Origin: Ilumatobacter fluminis
GTDB lineage: Bacteria; Actinomycetota; Acidimicrobiia; Acidimicrobiales; Ilumatobacteraceae
NCBI RefSeq assembly: GCF_004364865.1
Contig: NZ_SOAU01000001.1
Coordinates: 3,318,001-3,382,000 of the forward strand
Length of the DNA: 64,000 nt
Direction of reading: 5' to 3'
Shown here: one piece after another, positions 29,574 through 37,776 of the stretch
Numbering within the stretch: the first letter of the stretch is position 1
Layout: each line of letters begins with the position of its first letter
Made by a program: the position numbers and the translations under genes
The notes under the pieces: model-generated
Seen by the model: only the letters and a program-made list of their open reading frames with translations
What the model was told of the DNA's origin: nothing
Database searches by the model: none

Positions 29574-29842
29574 GGACGCCCAGGCGATTAAATCCACCAG
29601 GCGTCCACCGGTGGACACCCAGGCGATTCAATCCACCACGAGTCCGGGCCACCGACCACGGCACCACCCCGAGCGGACGCCCAGGCGATTAAATCCACCA
29701 GGCGTCCACCGGTGGACACCCAGGCGATTTAATCGACCAGGAGTCCGGGTCACCGACCACGGCACCACCCCGAGCGGACGCCCAGGCGATTAAATCCACC
29801 AGGCGTCCACCGGTGGACGCCCAGGCGATTTAATCGACCAGG
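29574..29842. repeat. six 28-bp iterons with alternating spacers
   Basis: Copies of GGACGCCCAGGCGATTAAAT plus CCACCAGG start at 29574, 29613, 29675, 29714, 29776 and 29815, so start-to-start distances are 39, 62, 39, 62, 39 bp. The higher-order period is 101 bp, repeated three times counting the last partial unit. Each iteron has an AT-rich palindromic core GATTtAATC in a very GC-rich setting, and the pairs meet across GGCGTCCACCGGTGGACGCC, a 20-bp palindrome in the last copy. The array fills the intergenic space between acpP and the propeller-protein gene. No gene is seen in it. Confidence 0.9.
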
Positions 29843-29850
29843 AGTCCGGG

Positions 29851-31755
29851 TCAGGAGAAGGCGTCGGTGGTGATGGTCGGGGTCGACGCCTCGGGTGGGA
29901 GCCAGACCCGGAGGCGATCGCCGGTCGCCTCGAACAGCACGCCACCGTCGAGGCGGGTCCAGATGTAGTCGCCGGCGCCGCAGCACTCGTTGAAGAAGAT
30001 GTCGTCCTGCGGCCAGGCGGCGACCGCGACGTCGTCCACCCGCTCGCCGGTGCGGAGGTCGATCAGCTCCCAGCCGACATCCGCCGTGACGATCCCACGG
30101 TTCCCGTCGAGGGCGGCGAAGGCCTGCCCGCCCGGACGACTCCACAGCCGCTCGCCGGTCTCGAGATCGAACGCCACCAGCTGCTCGTCGGGCGGTGTGT
30201 TCTCGTCGAGCCACTGGCACCCGGCGCCGTCGGTCCAGGTCAGGCACTCCATGACGAGCGCGACCGAGCCGGAGACCGCCGACGCGAAGCCCTCACGACT
30301 GATGTGATGGAAACCAGGTTCGGACCAGACGACATCACCGGCACCGTCGAGGAGCTCGAGCACCGAGTCCTCGCCGTACGGGATCCGGAGCGTCGGCGGC
30401 AGCGACCGGAGATCGTCGGGGTCGCTCGACCAGGCCTCGCCGGTCCACACGGTCTCCGGCAGACTGCCGTCGATGGGCGTCGCGGCAACCAGGAGCGCGC
30501 CGTCGCCCTCGATGAGTTCGTAGCGCACCCGGTCGGACGGCGTTCCGATTGCGACGTCCGGGTACGGGATGTCGGTCGCGGTAAAGCCGTCCAGATCGAT
30601 GACGCCGAGGCGGCTGTCGGCATCGATGACGCCGGCGTCCCAGGGAACACCGACGAGGACGCGGTCGCCGAGAATCCCGTCGATCGTCCGGTCACCGGTG
30701 CTGAACGGTGGCGAGAAGTCGGCACCGGTCGAGAGGTCGAACGGCAGCAGCAGCGCCTCCCCGTCACCGGCGGCGAGCCAGAGCTGTCGCCCGGCCGGGA
30801 CGAGCGCCCTCGGCCAACCGACGCCCTCGAGGCAGCGTCGCCACCTGACGGCGCCGTCGAGATCGACGACCTCGACGGTGATCGCGTCGGTGCCGTCAAG
30901 GGACTGTCCGTAGAGCGTCAGCGCCACGCCACCCGGGACCACGACAGGAGACAGGAGTGGGGATTCGCTGCCGTTGCGCGTCTCGATCGTCGGGACCCCC
31001 AGGTCGAGCGTCGGCTCGGCGCCGACCGTCGTGAACTGGGTGAGGGCCTGGTCGATCGAACCGAGGGTTGCGGCACCACTCGTTCGTTCGACACAGTCCG
31101 GGTTCCACGCCGCGACGACCTCGCCATCGACCATGTCGGGCACGTTGTCGGGCACGGTGTCGGGCGGCGGCGCCGCCGTCTCCGGCGACACTGCGACCGT
31201 CAGCTCGACCACCGAGCCCGTCGGGACGAGCGATCCCGGCGCTGCATCGACGTCTCCGAGCACCGACCAGCCGAGCACGACGTCGTGCCCGGCCGTCTCG
31301 TCGACGACTTCCACGAGCTGGAACCTCAGCCCGACCGCCTGCAGGTCCTCGATCGCAAGGCCGGCCGGCATGCCGGTCCAGTCCGACAGCTCGACCAGGT
31401 CGTCTGCGATCGTCGACTCGGGAGGCTCGGTGGGCGATACCACCGGCAATGACACGGTGGTGTCGGGCGGCGGCATGGTGGCATCCGGTGTGGTGGCCGG
31501 CGTCGGGGCGCTGTCGTTGCCCGATCGGACCGAGACGGCCACGGCTGCGACCGCGACGAGGGCGACGGCGGCGGCAGCCATGAACCAGGTGGCCGGTGAC
31601 CGGCGCGAGCTGGCCGACGATGACGAGCCGAGCTCGGCGCCGTCGGCGCGGCGGGTGATGTCGTCCCACTGGTCGGGCACGGCGACGGCGTCGAATGCGT
31701 CGAGCCCCATCCGATCCAGGGCGTGCTCGTCGGGCCGGTCGGGCTGGTCGCTCAT
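29851..31755 (-). CDS. membrane-anchored beta-propeller protein with PASTA-like domain, sigma-factor partner
   Basis: ATG 31755 overlaps the sigma-factor stop (ATGA), giving 634 residues. Residues 1-55 are cytoplasmic, 56-77 a transmembrane helix (TWFMAAAAVALVAVAAVAVS), then a Thr/Pro linker. Residues 120-190 resemble a PASTA domain (WTGMPAGLAIEDLQAVGLRF with V-x-G-S-V-V-E-L-T-V), and the remainder is a PQQ/quinoprotein-like propeller (VVDLDGAVRWRRCL, VAFDLETGERLWSRPGGQAF, WELIDLRTGERVDDV). The cytoplasmic part lacks a clear anti-sigma zinc motif. The layout implies an extracellular sensor tied to the sigma factor. Confidence 0.8.
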   Translation of the reverse strand: MSDQPDRPDEHALDRMGLDAFDAVAVPDQWDDITRRADGAELGSSSSASSRRSPATWFMAAAAVALVAVAAVAVSVRSGNDSAPTPATTPDATMPPPDTTVSLPVVSPTEPPESTIADDLVELSDWTGMPAGLAIEDLQAVGLRFQLVEVVDETAGHDVVLGWSVLGDVDAAPGSLVPTGSVVELTVAVSPETAAPPPDTVPDNVPDMVDGEVVAAWNPDCVERTSGAATLGSIDQALTQFTTVGAEPTLDLGVPTIETRNGSESPLLSPVVVPGGVALTLYGQSLDGTDAITVEVVDLDGAVRWRRCLEGVGWPRALVPAGRQLWLAAGDGEALLLPFDLSTGADFSPPFSTGDRTIDGILGDRVLVGVPWDAGVIDADSRLGVIDLDGFTATDIPYPDVAIGTPSDRVRYELIEGDGALLVAATPIDGSLPETVWTGEAWSSDPDDLRSLPPTLRIPYGEDSVLELLDGAGDVVWSEPGFHHISREGFASAVSGSVALVMECLTWTDGAGCQWLDENTPPDEQLVAFDLETGERLWSRPGGQAFAALDGNRGIVTADVGWELIDLRTGERVDDVAVAAWPQDDIFFNECCGAGDYIWTRLDGGVLFEATGDRLRVWLPPEASTPTITTDAFS

Positions 31756-32237
31756 CGGTCGTTCTCCAGGATCTCGCGGGCTCGTTCGGTGGCTCGATGG
31801 AGTCGCACGCGCACGCGCCCGGCGGGCTCGCCGAGCACCGTGGCGAGTTCGCCGGGTTTCCATCCGCCGACGTGGCACAGCACGATCAGTTCACGATCCT
31901 GCTCCGACAGCGCAGCGAGTCGCCGGAGGAGACCGCCGAGGCCGTCGACGGTGTCGACGCTCGGAACCTCGGCCGGTTCCCCGTTTGCCCTGCGTCGTCG
32001 TTGCAGTTCACCACGAGCGATCGCGAACGCCGAGCGCCACACCCATGCTGCGACGTCGCGCAGCTCGTCGCCCCGTCGGAGGGCTTGGGCGAACGCCTCG
32101 GCGGTCGCCTCGTCGGCGACGTCTCGTGAGCCGGCGAAGGCGTAGATCGAACGCCACAGGCGCGCATGATCGGTCTCGTAGACCGAGCGCACCCGCTCCA
32201 CGACCGCATCGGTCTGCATCACCACTGATTCCATCAC
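31752..32237 (-). CDS. ECF-type (sigma-70 family) RNA polymerase sigma factor
   Basis: The 161-residue protein shows region 2 (YETDHARLWRSIYAFAGSRD, VADEATAEAFAQALRR, ELRDVAAWVWRSAFAIARGE) and region 4 (LRRLAALSEQDRELIVLCHV, GGWKPGELATVLGEPAGRVR, RVRLHRATERAREIL). It directs polymerase to a small regulon. The stop overlaps the start of the membrane propeller gene, so the pair forms one unit. An inverted repeat AACGA-N6-TCGTT (32253-32268) lies just upstream of the start and could belong to its promoter or operator. Starts at 32237 or 32219 are both possible. Confidence 0.88.
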   Translation of the reverse strand: MMESVVMQTDAVVERVRSVYETDHARLWRSIYAFAGSRDVADEATAEAFAQALRRGDELRDVAAWVWRSAFAIARGELQRRRRANGEPAEVPSVDTVDGLGGLLRRLAALSEQDRELIVLCHVGGWKPGELATVLGEPAGRVRVRLHRATERAREILENDR

Positions 32238-32361
32238 GTCGTACAGGGAGCGAACGACACGATTCGTTACACGGGCCGCGACGGCGGTGTCGGGACGAGT
32301 GTGACGCCCGACCGCCGGACAGCGAGGTTTTCGGCTTGCCAGAGGTACACCGCATGTCTAT

Positions 32362-32379
32362 TGTTAGGCCGCCTTACCA
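32362..32379 (+). promoter_or_regulatory. possible iron-regulator (DtxR/IdeR-like) box
   Basis: TGTTAGGCCGCCTTACCA is an imperfect palindrome with TTAGG- and CCTTA-like halves, resembling the IdeR/DtxR box TTAGGTTAGGCTAACCTAA. It lies about 40 bp before the start of the siderophore-binding protein gene, where such a box would be expected. The match is weak, so this rests mainly on context. Confidence 0.35.
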
Positions 32380-32420
32380 CCCGGTGAGGTCCCCGCTGAC
32401 ATGATGATGGAGCCCCCACG

Positions 32421-33545
32421 ATGACTTTCCGACGACGCGTCGTCCCGACTCTGGCCGCCGGCCTGTTGCTGTTCACCGCCGCATGCGGTGGTGATGACGA
32501 CGATGCCGGCACCGACGCCGAACCCGTCGAGGAGACCGAGACGTCCGAAGCCCCCGCCGAGGAGACCGAGTCGTCCGAGGCCCCCGCCGAGGAGACCGAG
32601 TCGACCGAGGCCCCCGCCGAGGAGACCGAGTCGACCGAGGCCCCCGCCGAGGAGACCGAGTCGGCCGAGGCCGGCACGGTCGTCGTTGCCGACTACTACG
32701 GCGAGGTCGAGGTGCCGCTCGATGCGGAGCGCATCGTGCTCACCGACAACCGCCTCGTCCGCTCGTTCGACGACTGGGGTGTCGAGCTCGTCGCAGCGCC
32801 GCTCGAGATCTTCCCCGACAGCATCTCGTACCAGTCGAACGACGACGTCGCCGACCTCGGCAACCACGGTGAGCCCAACCTCGAGACGTTCGTGGCCGCC
32901 GATCCCGACCTGGTCTTCACCGGCTACCGCTTCTCGACGTTCTACGAGGACATCACCGAGCTCGTCCCGGACGCGACCGTCGTGAGCACCGACTTCGACC
33001 TCGACGAGGCCGATCCGGTGGGTCCCCTCGTCGACCAGCTCCTCATGGCCGGCGCTGCACTCGGTCACGAGGACGAGGCGCAGGCCACCGTCGACGAGCT
33101 GTACGCGGCGATCGACGCCGCCAAGGCCGCCTACGACCCGTCGGAGACCGTCATGGGTCTGATCACCTCTGGCGGCGACATCGGATACGTCGCCCCGGTC
33201 AACGGTCGCGCCATCGGCCCGCTGTTCCCGGTGCTCGGCCTGACCCCCGCCATCGAACAGGACGGCGACAGCGGCCACACCGGTGACGACATCTCGGTCG
33301 AGGCGATCGCTGCGGCCAACCCCGACTGGATCATCGTCCTCGACCGCGACGCGTCGTTCGCCGACACGCTCGACGTCTACACCTCGGCCGAAGAGGTGCT
33401 GTTCGGCTCGGAGGCGCTCGCCAACGTGACCGCCATCGTCGAAGGCAACGTGGTCTACCTGCCGGCCGACTTCTACCTCACCGAGGACGTCATGGCCTAC
33501 ACCCAGGTGATCAACGACTTCGCCGACGCCGTCGCCGCGGACTGA
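32421..33545 (+). CDS. iron-siderophore ABC transporter substrate-binding lipoprotein
   Basis: A lipobox (AAGLLLFTAACGG) is followed by an acidic linker of about 60 residues built from near-identical units (APAEETESSE, APAEETESTE), then a Fe-siderophore binding domain: TVVVADYYGEVEVPLDAERI, VAADPDLVFTGYRFSTFYED, AAANPDWIIVLDRDASF and NVTAIVEGNVVYLPADFYLT. It captures ferric chelates outside the membrane for the two permeases and ATPase that follow. The linker DNA is a 30-bp tandem repeat and may vary in copy number. Confidence 0.9.
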   Translation: MTFRRRVVPTLAAGLLLFTAACGGDDDDAGTDAEPVEETETSEAPAEETESSEAPAEETESTEAPAEETESTEAPAEETESAEAGTVVVADYYGEVEVPLDAERIVLTDNRLVRSFDDWGVELVAAPLEIFPDSISYQSNDDVADLGNHGEPNLETFVAADPDLVFTGYRFSTFYEDITELVPDATVVSTDFDLDEADPVGPLVDQLLMAGAALGHEDEAQATVDELYAAIDAAKAAYDPSETVMGLITSGGDIGYVAPVNGRAIGPLFPVLGLTPAIEQDGDSGHTGDDISVEAIAAANPDWIIVLDRDASFADTLDVYTSAEEVLFGSEALANVTAIVEGNVVYLPADFYLTEDVMAYTQVINDFADAVAAD

Positions 33546-33561
33546 CCCTCGTCGTCGACGA

Positions 33562-34566
33562 GTGACCACAACGGAACAACTCGACTCGGCGCGTGCGCAT
33601 GACGATGTGCGCACGCGCCGAGGCGCGTCCGGCTGGCTGTTCGGGCTGGCCGTCGTGGCGACGGTCGGCCTGCTGGTGCTGTCGCTGACGGTCGGCGTGT
33701 ACGACATCACGGGCAGCGAGGACGGGTGGCGCATGTTCGCGATCACCCGGGTGCCGCGCACCATCTCGCTCGTGCTCGCCGGCGCCGCCATGTCGATGTG
33801 CGGACTGCTGATGCAGCTCCTCACCCAGAACCGGTTCGTCGAACCGACCACGACCGGCACGACCGAGTGGGCCGGTCTCGGCCTGATGCTGGTGTATCTG
33901 CTCTCTCCCGGAGCGAGCATCTTCGTGCGCATGCTCGGGGCCATCGCCATGGCATTCCTCGGCACGTTCGTGTTCTTCCTCTTCCTCCGCCGCGTCGCTC
34001 TGAAGTCCTCGCTGATCGTGCCGATCGTCGGGATCATGATGGGCTCGGTCGTCGGCGCGGTGTCGAGCTACATCGCGCTCCGGTTCGACATGCTGCAGCA
34101 GCTCGGCATCTGGTTCGCCGGCAGCTTCACGTCCGTCGTCCGAGGCCGCTACGAGCTGCTGTGGATCGTGCTGATCGTCACGGTGGTCGTGTTCATCGTC
34201 GCCGATCGCTTCACGGTCGCCGGGCTCGGCAAGGACATCGCCACCAATGTCGGCGTCGACTACGACCGCGTCATCCTGCTCGGCGTGGCGATGGTGTCGA
34301 TCGCGACCGGCGTCGTCACCGTCGTGATCGGATCGCTGCCGTTCCTCGGGCTCGTCGTCCCGAACATCGTGTCGATGATCCGCGGCGACAATCTCCGCGG
34401 CAACTTGCCATGGGTCTGCCTGCTCGGTATCGCCGTGGTGACGCTGTGCGACCTGATCGGCCGCACGATCATCCAACCGTTCGAGGTGCCGGTGTCGCTG
34501 ATCCTCGGTGTGTTCGGCGCGGTCTTCTTCGTGTTCCTCGTGCTCTGGCAGCAACGCCGTGCCTGA
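33562..34566 (+). CDS. iron-chelate ABC transporter permease (FecCD family), first subunit
   Basis: The 334-residue permease has about nine hydrophobic helices and family motifs VPRTISLVLAGAAMSMCGLL, TTTGTTEWAGLGLMLVY and GSLPFLGLVVPNIVSMIRGD. GTG 33562 follows the binding-protein gene by 16 bp. Its end overlaps the start of the second permease by 8 bp, so the two are translationally coupled. Together they form the membrane channel for a ferric siderophore; sequence style is closest to the CeuB/YclN branch (inference). Confidence 0.9.
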   Translation: MTTTEQLDSARAHDDVRTRRGASGWLFGLAVVATVGLLVLSLTVGVYDITGSEDGWRMFAITRVPRTISLVLAGAAMSMCGLLMQLLTQNRFVEPTTTGTTEWAGLGLMLVYLLSPGASIFVRMLGAIAMAFLGTFVFFLFLRRVALKSSLIVPIVGIMMGSVVGAVSSYIALRFDMLQQLGIWFAGSFTSVVRGRYELLWIVLIVTVVVFIVADRFTVAGLGKDIATNVGVDYDRVILLGVAMVSIATGVVTVVIGSLPFLGLVVPNIVSMIRGDNLRGNLPWVCLLGIAVVTLCDLIGRTIIQPFEVPVSLILGVFGAVFFVFLVLWQQRRA

Positions 34567-35620
34567 GGCCGTCGTCGACATCGCCGTCGAGCGACGTGCT
34601 GCGTCGCCGGCCACGGAACGCCGGACGACCGGTTCGTTCCCGACGCAGCGGGCACGACGGCGCTACGTCATCGTCCTCGCCGTCCTGATCCTCGTCTGCA
34701 TCGCGTCGACGGTCGGCGTGATGACGTACGACAACCCGATGCCGTTCGGGAGCGACGGCTTCTGGCGGATCGTCGACCTCCGTGCCGATGCACTGCGCGT
34801 CATCGCCATCGTCGCCTTCTGCCAAGCGCTCGCAACCGTCAGCTTCCAGACCGTGACCGGCAACCGGATCCTGACCCCCGGCATCATGGGATTCGAAGCG
34901 TTGTACGTCGCCGTGCAGACGGCGTCGGTCTTCTACTGGGGCACCGAGGGCATCAACAAGATCACCGGCACGACCCAGTTCCTGGCGCTGGCCGTGGTCA
35001 TGGTGGTCGCGTCGACGCTGCTCTACACCACACTCCTGTCGGGCCGGTTCGGTGACATGCACACGATGCTGCTCGTCGGCGTGATCATCGGCGGGGGCCT
35101 TGCGTCCCTCACCGCGTTCATGCAGCGCGTCCTCACCCCGAGCGAGTTCGACGTTCTCGCAGCACGCTTGTTCGGCAGCATTGCCGCGGCCGACGACGAC
35201 TACCTCGACTGGGCACTCCCGATCTCGTTGCTCGCCGGCTTCGCGCTCATCCTGCGTTCGAAGCGACTGAACGTGCTCGGACTCGGGTCGCACGCGGCCG
35301 CCAACCTCGGGCTGCACCCCAAGCGCGAGACGATGATCGTGCTGTTCTTCGTGTCGGTCCTGATGGCCATGTCGACCGCAATGGTCGGACCGATGGTGTT
35401 CCTCGGCTTCCTCGTCGCCATGCTCACGTACCAGCTGGCCGACACGCACGACCACCGTTACCTGCTGCCGATGTCGGCACTCGTCGGCTACGCCACACTC
35501 AGCAGCTCGTACTTCGTGCTCCGGCACGTCTTCTACGCCGAGGGGCGAGTGACGATCATCATCGAACTCGTCGGCGGCCTCGCGTTCCTCGTCCACGTCA
35601 TGCGAAAGGGCCGACTGTGA
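34559..35620 (+). CDS. iron-chelate ABC transporter permease (FecCD family), second subunit
   Basis: GTG 34559 lies inside the last codons of the first permease gene and gives 353 residues. A basic N-terminal stretch of about 45 residues precedes the first helix (RYVIVLAVLILVCIASTVGV). FecCD-type motifs include VIAIVAFCQALATVSFQTVT, GNRILTPGIMGFEALYVAVQ and TAMVGPMVFLGFLVAMLTYQ. It pairs with the upstream permease. The stop overlaps the ATPase start as GTGA. Confidence 0.9.
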   Translation: MPEAVVDIAVERRAASPATERRTTGSFPTQRARRRYVIVLAVLILVCIASTVGVMTYDNPMPFGSDGFWRIVDLRADALRVIAIVAFCQALATVSFQTVTGNRILTPGIMGFEALYVAVQTASVFYWGTEGINKITGTTQFLALAVVMVVASTLLYTTLLSGRFGDMHTMLLVGVIIGGGLASLTAFMQRVLTPSEFDVLAARLFGSIAAADDDYLDWALPISLLAGFALILRSKRLNVLGLGSHAAANLGLHPKRETMIVLFFVSVLMAMSTAMVGPMVFLGFLVAMLTYQLADTHDHRYLLPMSALVGYATLSSSYFVLRHVFYAEGRVTIIIELVGGLAFLVHVMRKGRL

Positions 35621-36372
35621 TCAGCCTCACCGGAGTCACGAAGCGCTACGGCAGCGACACCGAGATCGGCCCCGTCTCGGTCGACATCCCCGCCGGCAGC
35701 ATCACCGCGCTCGTCGGGCCGAACGGCGCCGGCAAGTCGACCGTCCTGACCATGATCGGCAGACTCCTCCAACTCGACGAAGGGGTGATCGAGGTCGCCG
35801 GTCTCGACGTCGTGTCGACGCCGTCGAAAGACCTCGCCAAGATCCTGGCCATCCTGCGCCAGGAGAACCACTTCATCACCCGCCTCACGGTGCGCCAGCT
35901 CGTCGGGTTCGGTCGCTTCCCGCACTCACGCGGCAAGTTGAACGTCGAGGACGAGCGACAGATCAGCGCGGCGATCGACTTCCTGAACCTCGGCGATCTC
36001 GAGCACCGCTACCTCGATCAGTTGTCGGGAGGTCAGCGCCAGCGTGCGTACGTGGCGATGGTCCTCGCGCAGGACACCGAGTACGTCTTGCTCGACGAGC
36101 CACTGAACAACCTCGACATGGCGCACTCGGTCCAGATGATGCAGAAGTTGCGCAGCGCCGCCGACGACCTCGGCCGGACGATGATCGTCGTGCTGCACGA
36201 CATCAACTTCGCGGCCCGCTATGCCGATCAGATCCTGGCGATGAACGACGGGACGATCACCGAGTTCGGCCCCACCGCCGAGATCATCGACGCGGAGACG
36301 CTCACCCGCATCTTCCACACGCCGGTGACGGTGATCGACGGACCCCACGGCCCGCTCGCCGTGTACTACTGA
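35617..36372 (+). CDS. iron-chelate ABC transporter ATP-binding protein
   Basis: The 251-residue ATPase has Walker A ALVGPNGAGKSTVLTMI, Q-loop ILRQENHFITRLTV, signature YLDQLSGGQRQRAYVAMVLA, Walker B YVLLDEPLNNLDM and the switch histidine in VVLHDINFAARYAD, as in FecE/FepC enzymes. It powers ferric-siderophore import through the two permeases encoded just upstream. The start is GTG overlapping the previous stop. The four-gene operon ends here; no clear terminator is seen before the convergent DUF4097 gene 24 bp away. Confidence 0.94.
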   Translation: MISLTGVTKRYGSDTEIGPVSVDIPAGSITALVGPNGAGKSTVLTMIGRLLQLDEGVIEVAGLDVVSTPSKDLAKILAILRQENHFITRLTVRQLVGFGRFPHSRGKLNVEDERQISAAIDFLNLGDLEHRYLDQLSGGQRQRAYVAMVLAQDTEYVLLDEPLNNLDMAHSVQMMQKLRSAADDLGRTMIVVLHDINFAARYADQILAMNDGTITEFGPTAEIIDAETLTRIFHTPVTVIDGPHGPLAVYY

Positions 36373-36396
36373 AGACAGCCGACCTTGCAGCGGTGG

Positions 36397-37161
36397 TCAG
36401 TCGGCGCGCTGGACGTCGATGTCGCCGCTCACGGACTTCACCGTGAGACGGACGAGTCGGCGGGGGCGCTCGTCGTCCTGGCCGGTGTCGCGTCGCGGTT
36501 CGGGGAGACGGGTCGAGCCGGTGAAGGTGGTGAGTTCGGGAATGACCCGGATGCCGGTGGGGAGGCCGATCCGGACGTCGCCCGAGATCGTGCGCACCGC
36601 GAGTTCGGTGCCGTCGGCCCGCCGCACCCGCACATCTCCTGACGTCGATCCGACGGCCAGCTCGCCGGCGACCTCGCCGAGCCGGATGTCGCCCGAGGTC
36701 GTCGTGATCTCGACCCGCCCACCGACGTCGCCGAGGTCGACGTCGCCGGACACGGTGGTGATTTCGACATCGCCGTCACAGCCGAACGAGCGCAGGTCTC
36801 CGGATGCCGTGGACATCGCGAGCGAGGCGCACCGCCCGTGGTGGCGGAGGTCGCCGGACGCCGTGGCCAACGCGAGCGCTCCGAGGTCGCCCTCGACGCG
36901 CAGGTCGGCTGACGCCGACTTGAAGTCGACTCGGGTGCCGGGTGGCACCTCGATCGCGAGCCGACCGCTCCGCCGGCCGCGCTTGCCGGCGGGGGCGACG
37001 ACGACCGCATCGCCGACGTTCGAGATGCTCCATCTGTCGGGCTGATCGACCGTCACCACGACCCGACCGGCCTCCGCGACGAACACGTCGACGGCGCTCG
37101 CGTGGGTGCGGACGTCGAGCGACGCACGGTCACCGACGGCGAACTCGTACCGCTCGCTCAA
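36397..37161 (-). CDS. DUF4097 beta-strand-repeat protein
   Basis: From the TTG at 37161 (after GGCGAGGGC) the protein is 254 residues made of repeated beta units with the recurring SGDV/SGDI turns: LATASGDLRHHG, MSTASGDLRSFG, ITTVSGDVDLGD, ITTTSGDIRLGE, VGSTSGDVRVRR, VRTISGDVRIGL. This is the right-handed beta-helix-like DUF4097 family. There is no signal peptide or membrane helix, so it is probably cytoplasmic. It is the third gene after a microprotein and a ribbon-helix-helix protein. Role unknown. A TTG start is assumed because no ATG/GTG lies between the upstream stop and the conserved region. Confidence 0.82.
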   Translation of the reverse strand: MSERYEFAVGDRASLDVRTHASAVDVFVAEAGRVVVTVDQPDRWSISNVGDAVVVAPAGKRGRRSGRLAIEVPPGTRVDFKSASADLRVEGDLGALALATASGDLRHHGRCASLAMSTASGDLRSFGCDGDVEITTVSGDVDLGDVGGRVEITTTSGDIRLGEVAGELAVGSTSGDVRVRRADGTELAVRTISGDVRIGLPTGIRVIPELTTFTGSTRLPEPRRDTGQDDERPRRLVRLTVKSVSGDIDVQRAD

Positions 37162-37177
37162 CGAATGCCCTCGCCGC

Positions 37178-37627
37178 TCACAGGTCGAACTCCTCCGTGA
37201 CCGTGCCGCCCGTCGTGCCCTGACGCCGGGCATTACGCGACAGCGCCTCGACGACCCAGGTGTTGACGGACTCGCCGTCGGTGTTGGCGAAGCGTTCGAT
37301 CGTCGACTTGAGGGTGGGCGGCAGGCGGAGGGTGATGCGTGCGTCGAAATCCTCTTCGTCGTCGGCCGGTTCGGACGACGACACCGCGTCGACGACACGG
37401 AGTTCGAGGTCGCGGCCGCTGAGGACGACGTCGACCGATTGGTCGGCGAGCTGCGCTCCGATCTCGCTGGCCGCCTGCTGGGCGAGTTCGACCGCCGCCT
37501 GACGAACTGCCGGCTCGAGTGCGTCGGCCAGCCGCTCGGCGGCGAGTTCGAGGTCGGGGTCGTCGCTGATCGAGACGTTGGCGTTGATCGCGGCGCGCAG
37601 CGAGTTGATGACGGGGTCGAGGTGCAT
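37178..37627 (-). CDS. ribbon-helix-helix (Arc/HicB-like) DNA-binding protein
   Basis: ATG 37627 gives 149 residues. Residues 24-75 are a helical region (LELAAERLADALEPAVRQAA), then an acidic hinge, and a C-terminal ribbon-helix-helix at about 96-135: ARITLRLPPTLKSTIERFAN with GESVNTWVVEALSRNARRQG. Proteins of this shape (HicB/CopG/Arc) bind DNA as dimers on short repeated sites. The five phased half-sites upstream of the operon (37777-37826) are a natural target, so autoregulation is likely. No toxin gene is adjacent. The next gene encodes DUF4097. Confidence 0.8.
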   Translation of the reverse strand: MHLDPVINSLRAAINANVSISDDPDLELAAERLADALEPAVRQAAVELAQQAASEIGAQLADQSVDVVLSGRDLELRVVDAVSSSEPADDEEDFDARITLRLPPTLKSTIERFANTDGESVNTWVVEALSRNARRQGTTGGTVTEEFDL

Positions 37628-37641
37628 GTCGGCGGCGGGGA

Positions 37642-37776
37642 TCAGTACTCGTCGGCCGGACGGGATTGCCGGGCGGGCGTGGTCGCTTCCGGGTGGATGC
37701 GCTTGCCGGCACGACGGTACCGGATGCGATCGCCGTGGACGGCCTCGATGTAGTCGGGGTAGAGAAACGGGTGCAT
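37642..37776 (-). CDS. 44-aa microprotein heading the RHH-DUF4097 operon
   Basis: ATG 37776 is preceded by AAGGAG at 5-nt spacing, the best ribosome site in this part of the window, which supports a translated gene. The product MHPFLYPDYIEAVHGDRIRY continues RRAGKRIHPEATTPARQSRP and is basic. It is 14 bp from the RHH gene on the same strand. The start codon directly abuts the array of GACATC/GATGTC half-sites. No family is known to me. Confidence 0.65.
   Translation of the reverse strand: MHPFLYPDYIEAVHGDRIRYRRAGKRIHPEATTPARQSRPADEY

Noticed and set aside
29500-29667. N-terminal extension of acpP through the repeats (TPGGFNRLGV units)
   Set aside because: The encoded repeats simply translate the iterons, and the acyl carrier family starts at about 29499.
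29574-29842. CRISPR-like appearance of regularly spaced repeats
   Set aside because: Spacers alternate between two lengths and are themselves repeated, repeats are degenerate, and no cas genes are present.
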